A DNA stretch of 64,000 nucleotides from Pseudomonas salomonii (GCF_900107155.1 NZ_FNOX01000006.1:320415-384414), one strand, 5' to 3'; numbered from the stretch's first letter, positions 43,658 through 52,840 are shown. Numbers and translations are program-made. Notes: a model not told the origin generated them from the sequence alone.

Positions 43658-44857
43658 ATGAACGCACCCCTGATCATCGTCGGCGCCGGCCATGCCGGTG
43701 GCCGTGCGGCGCTGACCTTGCGCGAAGAAGGCTACACCGGGCGCCTGATCCTGATCGGCGATGAAGCGCACTTGCCCTACGAGCGCCCGCCGTTGTCCAA
43801 GGGCTTGCTGCAAGGCAGCACGGACCTGGCAGGTTGCAGCCTGTGTGACAGCCAGCGCATGGCCGCGCTGGGCATCGAACATATTGCCGGCAACCCGGTC
43901 ACGCGCCTGGAGCCGCATCAGCAGCGGCTGCAACTGGCCGACGGCCAATGGCTGGATTTTGCCGGTTTGCTGCTGGCCACCGGCGGCCGGGCGCGACGCT
44001 GGCCTGTGGAGCAGGCGAACGTGCTTTACCTGCGCACCCATGACGAGGCGCTGGCCCTGCGCGACGCCTTACGCCCCGGCACGCGGCTGGTGGTGGTCGG
44101 CGGTGGTTTTATCGGCCTGGAAGTGGCGGCGACCGCGCGCGGCCTGGGCTGCCAGGTAACGGTGCTTGAAGCAGGCCCACGCTTGGCGGGCCGAGTGTTG
44201 CCGGCGGTGATCAGCCAAGCCCTGCTGGATGTGCATCGCCAGCAAGGCGTCGCGGTTCATCTGAACGTGGCGCTGGAATCCATCGACGCCGACGCGGTGC
44301 AACTGGTCGATGGGCAACGCTTGCCGTGCGATCGGGTGGTGGTCGGCATTGGCATGCAACCCAATCTGGAACTGGCCTCAGCCGCAGGGCTGGAAGTAGG
44401 GCAGGGCATTCGCGTCGATGCGCACCTGCGCACCAGTGCGCCGAACATTTATGCGGCCGGCGATGTGTGTGAGTTTCGCCTGGGTGGCCTGTATCAACGT
44501 CAGGAGACCTGGCGCAATGCCGAAGCCCAAGGCCGCCACGCCGCGCTGAATATGCTCGGGCGTGAGTTGCCGTTCGAGGCGCTGCCGGGCTTCTGGTCCG
44601 ATCAGTACGACTGGGGCTTGCAGACCGTCGGCGTGATGACCCCGCTGACGGTCAGCCGGGCACTGCCGGGCGGCGGTTTGCTGTTGTTCCACCTGGATAC
44701 CGACGGGCATTTGCAAGGCGCTTGCGGCTGGGCGCTGGGCAATGGCGTGGCCAAGGACATCAAGCTGTGCGAACGCTTGATCAACGCGCGCATTGCACTC
44801 AATACGGCCGACCTGGCCAACCCGGACGTTTCCCTAAAACACGTGCTGCGAGGCTGA
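43658..44857 (+). CDS. MocF-like ferredoxin reductase
   Basis: A 399-residue FAD- and NAD(P)H-binding reductase of the putidaredoxin-reductase type. Visible are the FAD-binding GAGHAGGRAALTLRE (residues about 8-22), YERPPLSKG, the NADH-binding VVGGGFIGLEVAATARGLG and the late IYAAGDVCEF. It passes electrons to the Rieske protein. Start 43658 lies 2 bases after the ferredoxin stop. It is followed at 1 base by the isomerase-like gene. Confidence 0.92.
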   Translation: MNAPLIIVGAGHAGGRAALTLREEGYTGRLILIGDEAHLPYERPPLSKGLLQGSTDLAGCSLCDSQRMAALGIEHIAGNPVTRLEPHQQRLQLADGQWLDFAGLLLATGGRARRWPVEQANVLYLRTHDEALALRDALRPGTRLVVVGGGFIGLEVAATARGLGCQVTVLEAGPRLAGRVLPAVISQALLDVHRQQGVAVHLNVALESIDADAVQLVDGQRLPCDRVVVGIGMQPNLELASAAGLEVGQGIRVDAHLRTSAPNIYAAGDVCEFRLGGLYQRQETWRNAEAQGRHAALNMLGRELPFEALPGFWSDQYDWGLQTVGVMTPLTVSRALPGGGLLLFHLDTDGHLQGACGWALGNGVAKDIKLCERLINARIALNTADLANPDVSLKHVLRG

Positions 44858-44858
44858 T

Positions 44859-45674
44859 ATGCGCGAATTTCTGGTGTTCCAATCCCTCTGGGCCATGCAG
44901 ACCGAGCCCGGGCCGCTGGAAGCCCAGCTCGAGCGCATCGCCGCCGCCGGCTTCGACGGCATCACCGACCATTACTGGAAACCCGCCAAGGCCGCGCGCC
45001 TGCACGCTGCCGCCAGCGCCAGGGGCTTGCAGATCGAAGGTCAATTGTTCCCGCAATCGGTGGATGACCTGGCCGCCGCGCTGGATGTGATCAGCCGCTA
45101 TGGCTGCCACCACCTCACCCTGCAGGCCGATGTGCGCCCGCGCACACTGGGCGAGGCGGCCGGGTTGGTCGAAGGCTGGCAGCGTCTGGCCGAACAGGTG
45201 GACTTTCCGATCCTGCTGGAAACCCATCGCTACCGCCTTACCAGCGACCTGCTGTTCACCCTCGACCTGCTCGCACAAATGCCCGACCTGAAACTGCTGG
45301 CCGACCTGTCCCATTACGTCGTCGGCCGGGAGTTGCCGGAGCCTGGCGCGGCTGAGGACGACGAACAGATACGTACGATATTGCGCCACAGCTGGGGCTT
45401 TCATGGCCGGGTGGCCAGCAGTGAGCAGGTGCAGGTCTCTGTGGATTTCCCTCAGCACCAGGCCTGGGTCGAGCGCTTTACCGGCTGGTGGCGCTACGGT
45501 ATCCAAGACTGGCTGGCCCGGCCTGACACGCCTGATAGCCTGTCATTCACCTGTGAACTGGGCCCGCCGCCCTATGCAATCACCGATGCAAACGGCGGTG
45601 AAATCAGTGACCGCTGGGCCGAGGCGCTGAAGTTGAAAACCCTGATTCGCCAGGTGTGGGAGAGCTGCCAGTGA
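44859..45674 (+). CDS. Sugar-isomerase-like TIM-barrel protein (xylose isomerase-like fold)
   Basis: A 271-residue protein of the xylose-isomerase-like TIM-barrel superfamily (IolE/IolI/MocC relatives). Possible metal ligands are in LLETHRYR and LLADLSHYVV, and a late Glu sits in CELGPPPYA. Its tight link to the MocDEF-like genes, 1 base after the reductase, points to an isomerase or epimerase acting on the demethylated product. This supports a cyclitol or sugar substrate over a fatty acid. Exact activity is unknown. Confidence 0.75.
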   Translation: MREFLVFQSLWAMQTEPGPLEAQLERIAAAGFDGITDHYWKPAKAARLHAAASARGLQIEGQLFPQSVDDLAAALDVISRYGCHHLTLQADVRPRTLGEAAGLVEGWQRLAEQVDFPILLETHRYRLTSDLLFTLDLLAQMPDLKLLADLSHYVVGRELPEPGAAEDDEQIRTILRHSWGFHGRVASSEQVQVSVDFPQHQAWVERFTGWWRYGIQDWLARPDTPDSLSFTCELGPPPYAITDANGGEISDRWAEALKLKTLIRQVWESCQ

Positions 45675-45727
45675 TGATCTGCTAATCTGCGCGGGTTAAA
45701 ACCGCCCTTAGCCTGTGGACTTTCATC

Positions 45728-46690
45728 ATGAAGACTTGCCCTGTTCAGCCACCTCTTGAGCCGCAGTCCGTCTGCCATCCCATCACCAGCAGCGCGATCT
45801 TCATGGTGGCAACCGTCGCACCCGGCAGTGAAGACCAGGTGCGCGCCTGGTGCGGCGACATCGCCGGGCTGGTGCGTTCGGTGGGCAAGCGCGTGCCGGC
45901 GGGCAACCTGACGTGTGTCTGCGGGTTCGGCTCGGATGCCTGGAGCCGGCTGTTCGGCGGGCCACGCCCGGCGGCCTTGCACCCGTTTCGCGAGTTCGGC
46001 GTGCCAGGGCGCATGGCGCCGTCGACGCCCGGCGATATCCTGCTGCATATCCGCGCCGAGCAGATGGACCTGTGCTTTGAGCTGGCCACGCAGTTGATGG
46101 TGGCCCTGGGCGACAGCGTCAAGGTGGTGGATGAGGTCCAGGGTTTCCGTTACTTCGATATGCGCAGCATCATCGGGTTTGTCGACGGCACCGAGAACCC
46201 GGTAGGGCGCAAGGCTGTCGGCTTTACCATCGTCGGCGATGAAGACGCGGAATTTGAAGGTGGCAGCTACGTGTTGGTGCAGAAGTACCTGCACAACATG
46301 AGCGCCTGGAACGAGCTGACGGTGGAAGCGCAGGAGAAGGTGATCGGGCGTACCAAACTGGCCGATATCGAACTGGATGAAGAGACCAAGCCGAGCAACT
46401 CCCACAGCGCCTTGACCGTGATCACCGACGCCGATGGCGAAGAAGTGAAAATCCTGCGCGACAACATGCCCTTTGGCCGCCCGGGCGCCGGCGAATTCGG
46501 CACCTACTTTATCGGCTACGCGCGCTCGCCGCAGCCCCTGGAATTGATGCTGGAAAACATGTTCGTCGGCCGCCCGGTCGGCAACTACGACCGCTTGCTG
46601 GACTTCAGTACCGCCGTGACCGGCGGCCTGTTTTTTGTGCCCTCGGCCGATTTGCTTGAAGAGCTGGCCGAGCGTCAACCGGGATCTTAA
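45728..46690 (+). CDS. DyP-type peroxidase
   Basis: A 320-residue dye-decolourising haem peroxidase, class P (YfeX/DypB-like). The GFVDGTENP motif with the catalytic Asp (about residues 149-157), a likely proximal His in NSHSALTV, and the distal Arg in ILRDNMPFG are visible. No Tat signal is present, so it is cytoplasmic or encapsulin-bound, though no encapsulin gene is near. It overlaps uppP by 4 bases at the convergent stops. Confidence 0.92.
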   Translation: MKTCPVQPPLEPQSVCHPITSSAIFMVATVAPGSEDQVRAWCGDIAGLVRSVGKRVPAGNLTCVCGFGSDAWSRLFGGPRPAALHPFREFGVPGRMAPSTPGDILLHIRAEQMDLCFELATQLMVALGDSVKVVDEVQGFRYFDMRSIIGFVDGTENPVGRKAVGFTIVGDEDAEFEGGSYVLVQKYLHNMSAWNELTVEAQEKVIGRTKLADIELDEETKPSNSHSALTVITDADGEEVKILRDNMPFGRPGAGEFGTYFIGYARSPQPLELMLENMFVGRPVGNYDRLLDFSTAVTGGLFFVPSADLLEELAERQPGS

Positions 46691-47559
46691 CTGAGCAACC
46701 CGGTGCTGACCGCCACAATCAGGAAGATCCCCAGCAGCGCGCGATAAATCACAAACGGCCAGGTGGAGAACCGCTCCAGGAACTTCATCAGGCCCCAGAT
46801 CGCGAAGAACGCCGAGATACTTGCTACCACCAGGCCAAAGAGCAAATGTGGCCAGGCGTGGGCCGGCATGTCGGCGTGCAGCAGCACCCACAGTTCTTTC
46901 AAACCGGCCAGCGCGATCGCCGGCAGGCCCAGCAGGAACGAAAAGCGCGCGGCCTCTTCACGCTTGAAGTTGAGGAACAGCGCAGCGGTCAGTGTCGAGC
47001 CTGAACGCGAGACGCCGGGAATCAACGCGCCAATCTGTGCAACCCCGACAATCAGCGCATCGCGCAGGCGCATTTGGCCCATGTCTCGGGTGTGGCGTGC
47101 ACGCACTTCGGCCACCGCCAGCAATACCGCCATCACCACACAGGAAATACCGATGACCATCAGGCCGCGCAACGGCGAGTTGCAGCTGTTGAGGGTCGAG
47201 GACAAGGCCAAACCGGCAATGCAGATAGGGATGGTCGCCAGCACAATCGCCACCGCCAGCTTGAACCACGGGTCGTTGTAGTCGCCCCGGCGTACCGCAC
47301 CGATGCTGCCCGTGGTGACCTGGCGCACATCGCGCCAGAAATAACTGACCACCGCCGCCAGCGCCGCCAACTGCATCGCCGCCGAAAACGCCGAGCCGGG
47401 GTCTTGCCAGCCGAGCAGAGCCGGCACCACACGCATGTGGGCGGTGGACGACACCGGCAGCAACTCGGTAATGCCCTGGATCACCCCCAGGATAAAAATC
47501 TGCAGGTAATCCAGGGAGGCAAAGCCTACATCCAGGCCGGCGGAACAGACGTTGGTCAA
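46687..47559 (-). CDS. uppP: Undecaprenyl-diphosphate phosphatase
   Basis: A 290-residue inner-membrane phosphatase (BacA/UppP) that recycles the lipid carrier for peptidoglycan. The two motifs are clear: ELLPVSSTAH (about residues 33-42) and PGVSRSGST (about 179-187). The length is at the long end for the family. The TTG at 47559 with AGGA upstream is the likely start. Organisms often carry more than one copy, so this may be an accessory bacitracin-resistance copy. Confidence 0.92.
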   Translation of the reverse strand: MTNVCSAGLDVGFASLDYLQIFILGVIQGITELLPVSSTAHMRVVPALLGWQDPGSAFSAAMQLAALAAVVSYFWRDVRQVTTGSIGAVRRGDYNDPWFKLAVAIVLATIPICIAGLALSSTLNSCNSPLRGLMVIGISCVVMAVLLAVAEVRARHTRDMGQMRLRDALIVGVAQIGALIPGVSRSGSTLTAALFLNFKREEAARFSFLLGLPAIALAGLKELWVLLHADMPAHAWPHLLFGLVVASISAFFAIWGLMKFLERFSTWPFVIYRALLGIFLIVAVSTGLLS

Positions 47560-47738
47560 AATAGAGGTCCTTGAGGAAAAGGTCGAAGCTGACGAAGTTT
47601 ATTCTAAATGTTTCAGGAGTTTCGGTTGGACGGGGCAAATCCGCAATCGGTTCAGCAAACAGAAAGGTTAGGCAATGTATTGGCCTGCGCGCGTGTTTTG
47701 TGAACAATGGCGCCCTGCGTTTTGTCACCGAGAGCCCC

Positions 47739-48245
47739 ATGCCTGAAACCACCGTTGAACTGATCCAGACCGGCCCCGAAGAGGCCGAATTGATCCGCAA
47801 TCTTTACCAGTATTACGCCTATGAGTCGTCGGACTGGGAGCAGGAAGATGTCGAGGCCGATGGCCGCTTCTACATCCACGATGAGCACCTGACCCGCTAC
47901 TGGCAAGACCCGCAATGGAGCGCCAACCTGCTGCTGGTGGACGGCTATATCGCCGGCTTCCTGCTGATCGAAGGCAGCGAACTGCCGGGCATCGACGCCC
48001 TGGAACTGGCCGACCTGTTTATCCTCAAGCGCTACCGCCGCAAAGGCATCGGCCGTGCCATCGCCACCCAGGTGTTGAGCAGCGGCCAGGCCGATTGGTT
48101 GGTGCGTTTCTATGACCAGGATGAAGTGTCCCAGGCGTTCTGGCGCGCCGTGCTGGATGATTTGCCGCGCCCGGTGCAGACCCTGGAGCTGGAGGATGAC
48201 CCGCAGTTGGTGAGTTACCTGATCACCCGAGCGGTCCTGCATTAA
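47739..48245 (+). CDS. GNAT-family N-acetyltransferase
   Basis: A 168-residue GNAT protein. The acetyl-CoA-binding motif RYRRKGIGRAIATQVL (about residues 93-108) is clear, following ELADLFILKRY. The substrate is unknown. The start at 47739 is preceded by weak AGAG; a longer frame to 47571 is unconserved. It is divergent from uppP and its 3' end overlaps the GlxA-type gene by 23 bases. Confidence 0.88.
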   Translation: MPETTVELIQTGPEEAELIRNLYQYYAYESSDWEQEDVEADGRFYIHDEHLTRYWQDPQWSANLLLVDGYIAGFLLIEGSELPGIDALELADLFILKRYRRKGIGRAIATQVLSSGQADWLVRFYDQDEVSQAFWRAVLDDLPRPVQTLELEDDPQLVSYLITRAVLH

Positions 48246-49170
48246 AAGCCTGCTGCATAGCTTGCGGCGGCTGCCCGAAGGCACGCAGAAACGCCTGGCG
48301 CATGCGTTCGCGATCACCAAAGCCGGTTTCGCGGGCCACCACTTCGACCGGGTGGCGGCTGGTTTCCATCATCGCCCGGGCCGCTTCCACGCGCAGTGAT
48401 TCGATGGCCTTGGCCGGGGTTTGCCCGGTTTCTTCGCGAAATACCCGGCTGAACTGGCGCGGGCTCAGGCGGGCGACCTCGGCCAGGGCTTCGACCGACA
48501 GGTCGTGGGTCAGGTTTTCGCGGGCATAGGCCAGGGCCAGCTGCACGCGGTCGGATTTGGGGTCCAGTTCCAGCAGGGCCGACAACTGCGACTGCTCACT
48601 GCCACGGCGTTGCGCAATCACCAGTTTGCGCGCGATGCGCCGGGCCAGGTCGCTGCCCAGGTCGGCCTCGACCATGGCCAGTGCCAGGTCGACACCGGCG
48701 CTCATGCCCGCGCCGGTCCAGATCTGGCCGTCGACCACAAACAGTTTATCTTCCTCCAGCTGGATGTGCGGGTAGCGCTTGCGAAAGGCGGGCGCGTGAA
48801 TCCAGTGGGTGGTGGTGCGCTTGCCGTCGAGCAGGCCGGCTTCGGCCAGCACGAAAATGCCCATGCACAATGAGGCTACACGCCGTGACTGGGCGGAGGC
48901 GGCCTTGACCAGTTCGAGCAGGTTGGCTTCCGGCAAGCGAAATTCCAGATAGCCGCTGACGATCAGCGTGTCATAACCCTGCGCGCGGATCGGCGTGGTG
49001 TTCACCGAAAAGCCTTGGGAGGTCATCACGGCGCCGCCGCTCTCCGACACCAGGTGAAACTCATAGGCCGGCTCGCCGCGCAACAGGTTCGCGCATTCAA
49101 ATACCGAGCCCAGGCTAAGGCTCAGGGATTGGAAGTTCGGGTAAACCATCAGCGCAACGCTGTGCATCAT
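48223..49170 (-). CDS. GlxA-family AraC-type regulator
   Basis: A 315-residue fusion of an N-terminal DJ-1/PfpI-like (class I glutamine amidotransferase) domain (about residues 1-190, with SLCMGIFVLAEAGLL at the nucleophile elbow) and a C-terminal AraC DNA-binding domain (LSVEALAEVARLSPRQFSRVFREETG and GFGDRERMRQAFLRAFG). GlxA-type regulators control amino acid and choline-related catabolism. Start could be either of two adjacent ATGs (49170, 49167) after AGGAG. It faces the NemR-like module across a 184-bp gap and might respond to it. Confidence 0.9.
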   Translation of the reverse strand: MMHSVALMVYPNFQSLSLSLGSVFECANLLRGEPAYEFHLVSESGGAVMTSQGFSVNTTPIRAQGYDTLIVSGYLEFRLPEANLLELVKAASAQSRRVASLCMGIFVLAEAGLLDGKRTTTHWIHAPAFRKRYPHIQLEEDKLFVVDGQIWTGAGMSAGVDLALAMVEADLGSDLARRIARKLVIAQRRGSEQSQLSALLELDPKSDRVQLALAYARENLTHDLSVEALAEVARLSPRQFSRVFREETGQTPAKAIESLRVEAARAMMETSRHPVEVVARETGFGDRERMRQAFLRAFGQPPQAMQQAFNAGPLG

Positions 49171-49322
49171 TGTTCTCCTAAAAAACGCGGGCCAAGGGCG
49201 CGGGAGTGGCGATTGTCGGCGCGTGCCGGGTAAACGGCAACCGGCTTTGTGGCATGTCCGGAATCCTTGCGCATATGACATTGTTGAAGGTCTGCGTGGC
49301 GCCTAACATCCCCTCAACGAAC

Positions 49323-49337
49323 TAGACGACTGGTCTA
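49323..49337. promoter_or_regulatory. NemR-type operator
   Basis: TAGACGACTGGTCTA is a palindrome with 5-bp perfect arms, 18 bases before the TetR-family start. TAGACC-N4-GGTCTA is the known E. coli NemR site, and this matches in the outer bases. It predicts autoregulation of the whole operon. Confidence 0.7.
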
Positions 49338-49354
49338 ATCGGACGGGAAGCGTG

Positions 49355-49963
49355 ATGAACAGCGAAGCTAAAAATACTCGGCAGGTGATTCTGGACACGG
49401 CGCAAGTGATTGTCGGCCGCAAAGGATTTTCTGCGGTGGGCTTGAACGAAATACTGCAAGCCGCCGAGGTACCCAAAGGCTCGTTCTATCACTACTTCAA
49501 TTCCAAGGATGCCTTCGGCGTGGTGTTGCTCGACAGCTACTTTGACCACTACATCAAAGGCATGCAGCAATTGTTCAGTCAGCCTGAGCTTTCAGGTTTC
49601 GCCAAGTTGATGCGCTATTGGCACTCCTGGGTCGACAACCAGACCGGCTGCACCGACACGGGCAAATGCCTTGCCGTCAAACTCGGTGCCGAGGTGTCAG
49701 ACCTTTCAGAGCCGATGCGTCTGGCCCTCCAGCGTGGCACTGCACGCACCATCGCGTTGCTGGCAGAAGCCTTGCAGCGCGGCGTTGAAGACGGCTCGCT
49801 GCCGGCACAGTCACACCCCGAAAGCCTGGCCCGGCGCCTGTATGCGTTGTGGCTGGGGACCAGCGTCATGAGCAAGATCACCCGAACATCCGCGCCGTTT
49901 GATGAGGCGCTGCTACTCACACAACACCTACTGCAACCCATCGATCGAGGCACTGGAAAATGA
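49355..49963 (+). CDS. NemR-like TetR-family regulator
   Basis: A 202-residue TetR regulator with the N-terminal helix-turn-helix (GFSAVGLNEILQAAEVPKGSFYHYFNSKDAF, about residues 25-55). Two cysteines in the GCTDTGKCLAVK segment (about residues 98-105) match the redox-active region of E. coli NemR, which senses electrophiles and hypochlorite. It is the first gene of the module and overlaps the next by an ATGA. The TAGAC/GTCTA palindrome upstream is its likely site. ATG 49355 is used rather than the GTG 3 bases before. Confidence 0.9.
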   Translation: MNSEAKNTRQVILDTAQVIVGRKGFSAVGLNEILQAAEVPKGSFYHYFNSKDAFGVVLLDSYFDHYIKGMQQLFSQPELSGFAKLMRYWHSWVDNQTGCTDTGKCLAVKLGAEVSDLSEPMRLALQRGTARTIALLAEALQRGVEDGSLPAQSHPESLARRLYALWLGTSVMSKITRTSAPFDEALLLTQHLLQPIDRGTGK

Positions 49964-50637
49964 AAGTATTAATGGTACTGACCTCTCACGACCAGCTGGG
50001 CAATACCGGTCGTAAAACCGGCTTCTGGCTCGAAGAGTTTGCCGCTCCGTATTACACCTTCAAGGACGCCGGTGCCGAACTGGTGCTGGCATCCCCGGCC
50101 GGTGGCCAGCCACCGCTGGACCCGGTCAGTGACCAGCCGGATGCACAAACCGACGACACCCGCCGGTTTGCCGCCGACTCGGCCGCGCAGCAGGCCCTGG
50201 CCAACACGGTCAAGCTGGACTCGGTGAACGCTGCCGATTTCGACACGGTGTTTTACCCAGGCGGTCACGGGCCACTGTGGGACCTGGCCGAATCGAAAAC
50301 CTCGGTCGCGTTGATCGAAGCGTTTGAGCGCGCCGGCAAGCCGATCGGTTTTGTCTGCCATGCACCGGGTGCGCTGCGTCACGTCAAGGCGGTCAACGGC
50401 GAGCCATTGGTGAAGGGCCGTCGTGTGACGGGCTTCTCCAACTCTGAAGAAGCTGCGGTTGGCCTGACCGATGTGGTGCCGTTTTTGATCGAAGATGATT
50501 TCAAGGCCCTCGGTGGCCTGTATGAGAAGGGCGCCGACTGGCAATCCTTTGTGCTTGAAGATGGCTTGCTGGTGACGGGCCAGAACCCTGCCAGCTCCAG
50601 CGATGTGGCCAAGGCCCTGCTGAAACTCACCGCGTAA
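49960..50637 (+). CDS. DJ-1/PfpI-family protein (class I glutamine amidotransferase fold)
   Basis: A 225-residue stand-alone DJ-1-superfamily protein of the HchA/YDR533C-like branch. The nucleophile Cys is in FVCHAPGALR (about residues 127-136), with the partner Glu in RKTGFWLEEFAAPY near residue 25. Members act as glyoxalase III or protein/nucleotide deglycases. It overlaps nemR. In E. coli the gene in this operon position is gloA, so a DJ-1 type glyoxalase may replace it here. A terminator follows. Confidence 0.88.
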   Translation: MKVLMVLTSHDQLGNTGRKTGFWLEEFAAPYYTFKDAGAELVLASPAGGQPPLDPVSDQPDAQTDDTRRFAADSAAQQALANTVKLDSVNAADFDTVFYPGGHGPLWDLAESKTSVALIEAFERAGKPIGFVCHAPGALRHVKAVNGEPLVKGRRVTGFSNSEEAAVGLTDVVPFLIEDDFKALGGLYEKGADWQSFVLEDGLLVTGQNPASSSDVAKALLKLTA

Positions 50638-50658
50638 ATTAACTAACCGTTGCAGGCA

Positions 50659-50691
50659 TTGGCGGCTCTGAAGAGCCGCCAACGCTTTTGT
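50659..50691 (+). terminator. Hairpin between DJ-1 gene and nemA
   Basis: TTGGCGGCTC and GAGCCGCCAA form a 10-bp stem with a TGAA loop, followed by CGCTTTTGTT. It lies within the module, 26 bases before the nemA start, and would lower nemA relative to the two upstream genes. Confidence 0.65.
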
Positions 50692-50716
50692 TCGCCCTGA
50701 ATTTGGACAGTGACTC

Positions 50717-51841
50717 ATGACGATGCATGTTTTAAATACCCCGGTAAAACTGGGGCATCACACGCTGAATAACCGGGTTGTGCTGCCGCCCTTGACCCGT
50801 CAACGCAGTGCGCAACCGGGCGACATAGCTACCGACCTGATGGCCGAGTATTACCGTCAACGTGCCACTGCCGGTTTCATGGTCAGTGAAGGCACGCAGA
50901 TCGAACCGCGTGGCCAGGGCTATGCGTGGACGCCGGGTATCTACACACCTGCGCAGATCCACGGCTGGCGTAAAGTTACCGAGGCGGTGCATGCCGATGG
51001 CGGGGTGATTTTCGCGCAGCTCTGGCATGTTGGCCGTGTGTCCCATAACGCGTTGCAGCCGGATGGCGCAGCACCCGTCGCACCGTCTGCGCTTGCGGCG
51101 CTGCAAGCGAAGGCGTTCATTGAAACCGGCCCTGGCGTCGGTGAGTTGAAACAGCCGCCGGTGCCGCGTGCATTGAGCGTGCTGGAGATTGAGGAACTGG
51201 TTGGGCACTACGCCCAGGCGGCACGCAATGCCTTGGACGCCGGGTTCGATGGCGTGGAAATCCATGCCGCCAATGGCTACCTGGTCAACCAGTTCATCTC
51301 GGCCCATGCCAACCAGCGCGACGACGAATACGGCGGCTCGTTGCACAATCGCCTGCGCTTTTTGCGCGAAATTGTTGAAGCCGTGACGGCCGTGGTCGGG
51401 CCTGAGCGCCTTGGCGTGCGTTTTTCGCCGTTGTTCAGCGGCACTGACCAGGACCGCGTGTATATCGGCCTGGTGGAGGAAGACCCGCATCACACCTATA
51501 TCGAGGCGATCAAGGTGCTGGAGGCGTCCGGCATTGCCTATGTGTCCATCGCCGAAGCCGACTGGGACAACGCGCCTGACCTGCCTGAAACCTTCCGCCA
51601 GGCGGTGCGCAGCACTTTCAGCGGGCGGATCATTTACGCCGGGCGCTACACCGCTGAGCGTGGTGCAAAGCTGCTGGAGTCGGGGCTGGCGGACTTGATC
51701 GCCTTCGGTCGCCCGTTCATTGCCAACCCGGACCTGCCACAGCGGCTTTTCAACGGCTGGCCATTGAACCCGCTGCGGGCAGAAGGGATGTACGGCGGCT
51801 CGGCGCAGGGCTATACCGACTACCCGGTGTACGCTGAGTAA
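50717..51841 (+). CDS. nemA: Old yellow enzyme, N-ethylmaleimide reductase type
   Basis: A 374-residue FMN-dependent flavoenzyme that reduces electrophilic alkenes, quinones and nitro compounds. The FMN and substrate signatures are visible: PPLTRQRS near the start, FAQLWHVGR, EIHAANGYLVNQF with the His/Asn pair, and FGRPFIANPDLP near the end. It belongs to the NemR-like module. Start 50717 is the first ATG after the hairpin; a second ATG 6 bases on is possible. Confidence 0.94.
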   Translation: MTMHVLNTPVKLGHHTLNNRVVLPPLTRQRSAQPGDIATDLMAEYYRQRATAGFMVSEGTQIEPRGQGYAWTPGIYTPAQIHGWRKVTEAVHADGGVIFAQLWHVGRVSHNALQPDGAAPVAPSALAALQAKAFIETGPGVGELKQPPVPRALSVLEIEELVGHYAQAARNALDAGFDGVEIHAANGYLVNQFISAHANQRDDEYGGSLHNRLRFLREIVEAVTAVVGPERLGVRFSPLFSGTDQDRVYIGLVEEDPHHTYIEAIKVLEASGIAYVSIAEADWDNAPDLPETFRQAVRSTFSGRIIYAGRYTAERGAKLLESGLADLIAFGRPFIANPDLPQRLFNGWPLNPLRAEGMYGGSAQGYTDYPVYAE

Positions 51842-52840
51842 TCACGCCACCCGCAGCACAATCTTGCCGATATGGTCGCCACCTTCCATTCGCGCATGGG
51901 CCTGGGCGGCGTCGGTGTATGCGTACACTTTGTCGATGATCGGCAGGCAGCGCCCGGCGGACAGCACCGGCCATATGTATTCGTGCAGCTGCTCAGCGAT
52001 TGCGGCTTTCTCGTCCTTGGTGCGAGCGCGCAACAAGGAGCCGGTGATGACTGCGCGTTTACCGAGGATAGTCAGCAGGTCGACGTCATTGGCTTTGCCG
52101 CCGCCGAGGAAGCCCAGCATCACCAAGTGCCCGTCCATGGCCAGGGCCTTGAGGTTGTTGTTCAGGTAGGAGGCTCCCATGATGTCGAGGATCACATCGA
52201 CGCCTTTGTCGCCGGTCTTCTTGGCGATGACCTCGGCAAAGTCCTGCTCGCGGTAATTGATCGGCTCGGCGCCCAGTTTGGCAATCGCCGCGCATTTGTC
52301 GGCACTGCCGGCGGTGGCGAACGCCTGGATGCCGAATTCCTGGCAGAGCATCAGCGCGGTGGTGCCGATGCCACTGGTGCCGCCGTGGATCAAGGCGCGT
52401 TGGCCTTTGTGCGCGCCACCCAGGCCGAACAAGTTGGCCCAGACAGTAAAAAAGGTTTCCGGCACGGCAGCGGCTTGAATCCAATCCATGCCTTCAGGCA
52501 CCGGCAGTGCCTGGCTGGCGGGTACGGCGCAGAACTGTGCATAGCCGCCGCCATTGGTCAGGGCACAGACCCTGTCGCCCAGGCTGTATTCACTGACGCC
52601 GTCGCCCAGCGCCACCACTTCGCCGGCCACTTCCAGGCCCGGTATCGGGCTCATGCCGGGTTTCATTGGGTACTTGCCAGCGCGTTGCAGGGCATCGGGA
52701 CGATTGACCCCGGCGGCGTGCACTTGAATCAGAATCTCGCCGGAGGCCGGTGAGGGCACTGCAACCTGACGGGGCTGAAGCACCTCAGGGCCGCCGAAGG
52801 TGGTGATTTCAATCTGGGTCATGTCGTGGGGCAGAGTCAT
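51842..52840 (-). CDS. NADPH:quinone oxidoreductase (MDR family)
   Basis: A 332-residue zinc-free medium-chain dehydrogenase of the quinone oxidoreductase (QOR) type. Visible are GVNRPDALQRAGKYP, PGLEVAGEVVALG, the cofactor loop HGGTSGIGTTA and VLDIMGASYLN. It reduces quinones or enals with NADPH. The gene ends 1 base from the convergent nemA stop and may belong to the same defence, but is separately transcribed. ATG 52840 is preferred; MTQIEI at 52822 is an alternative. Confidence 0.92.
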   Translation of the reverse strand: MTLPHDMTQIEITTFGGPEVLQPRQVAVPSPASGEILIQVHAAGVNRPDALQRAGKYPMKPGMSPIPGLEVAGEVVALGDGVSEYSLGDRVCALTNGGGYAQFCAVPASQALPVPEGMDWIQAAAVPETFFTVWANLFGLGGAHKGQRALIHGGTSGIGTTALMLCQEFGIQAFATAGSADKCAAIAKLGAEPINYREQDFAEVIAKKTGDKGVDVILDIMGASYLNNNLKALAMDGHLVMLGFLGGGKANDVDLLTILGKRAVITGSLLRARTKDEKAAIAEQLHEYIWPVLSAGRCLPIIDKVYAYTDAAQAHARMEGGDHIGKIVLRVA

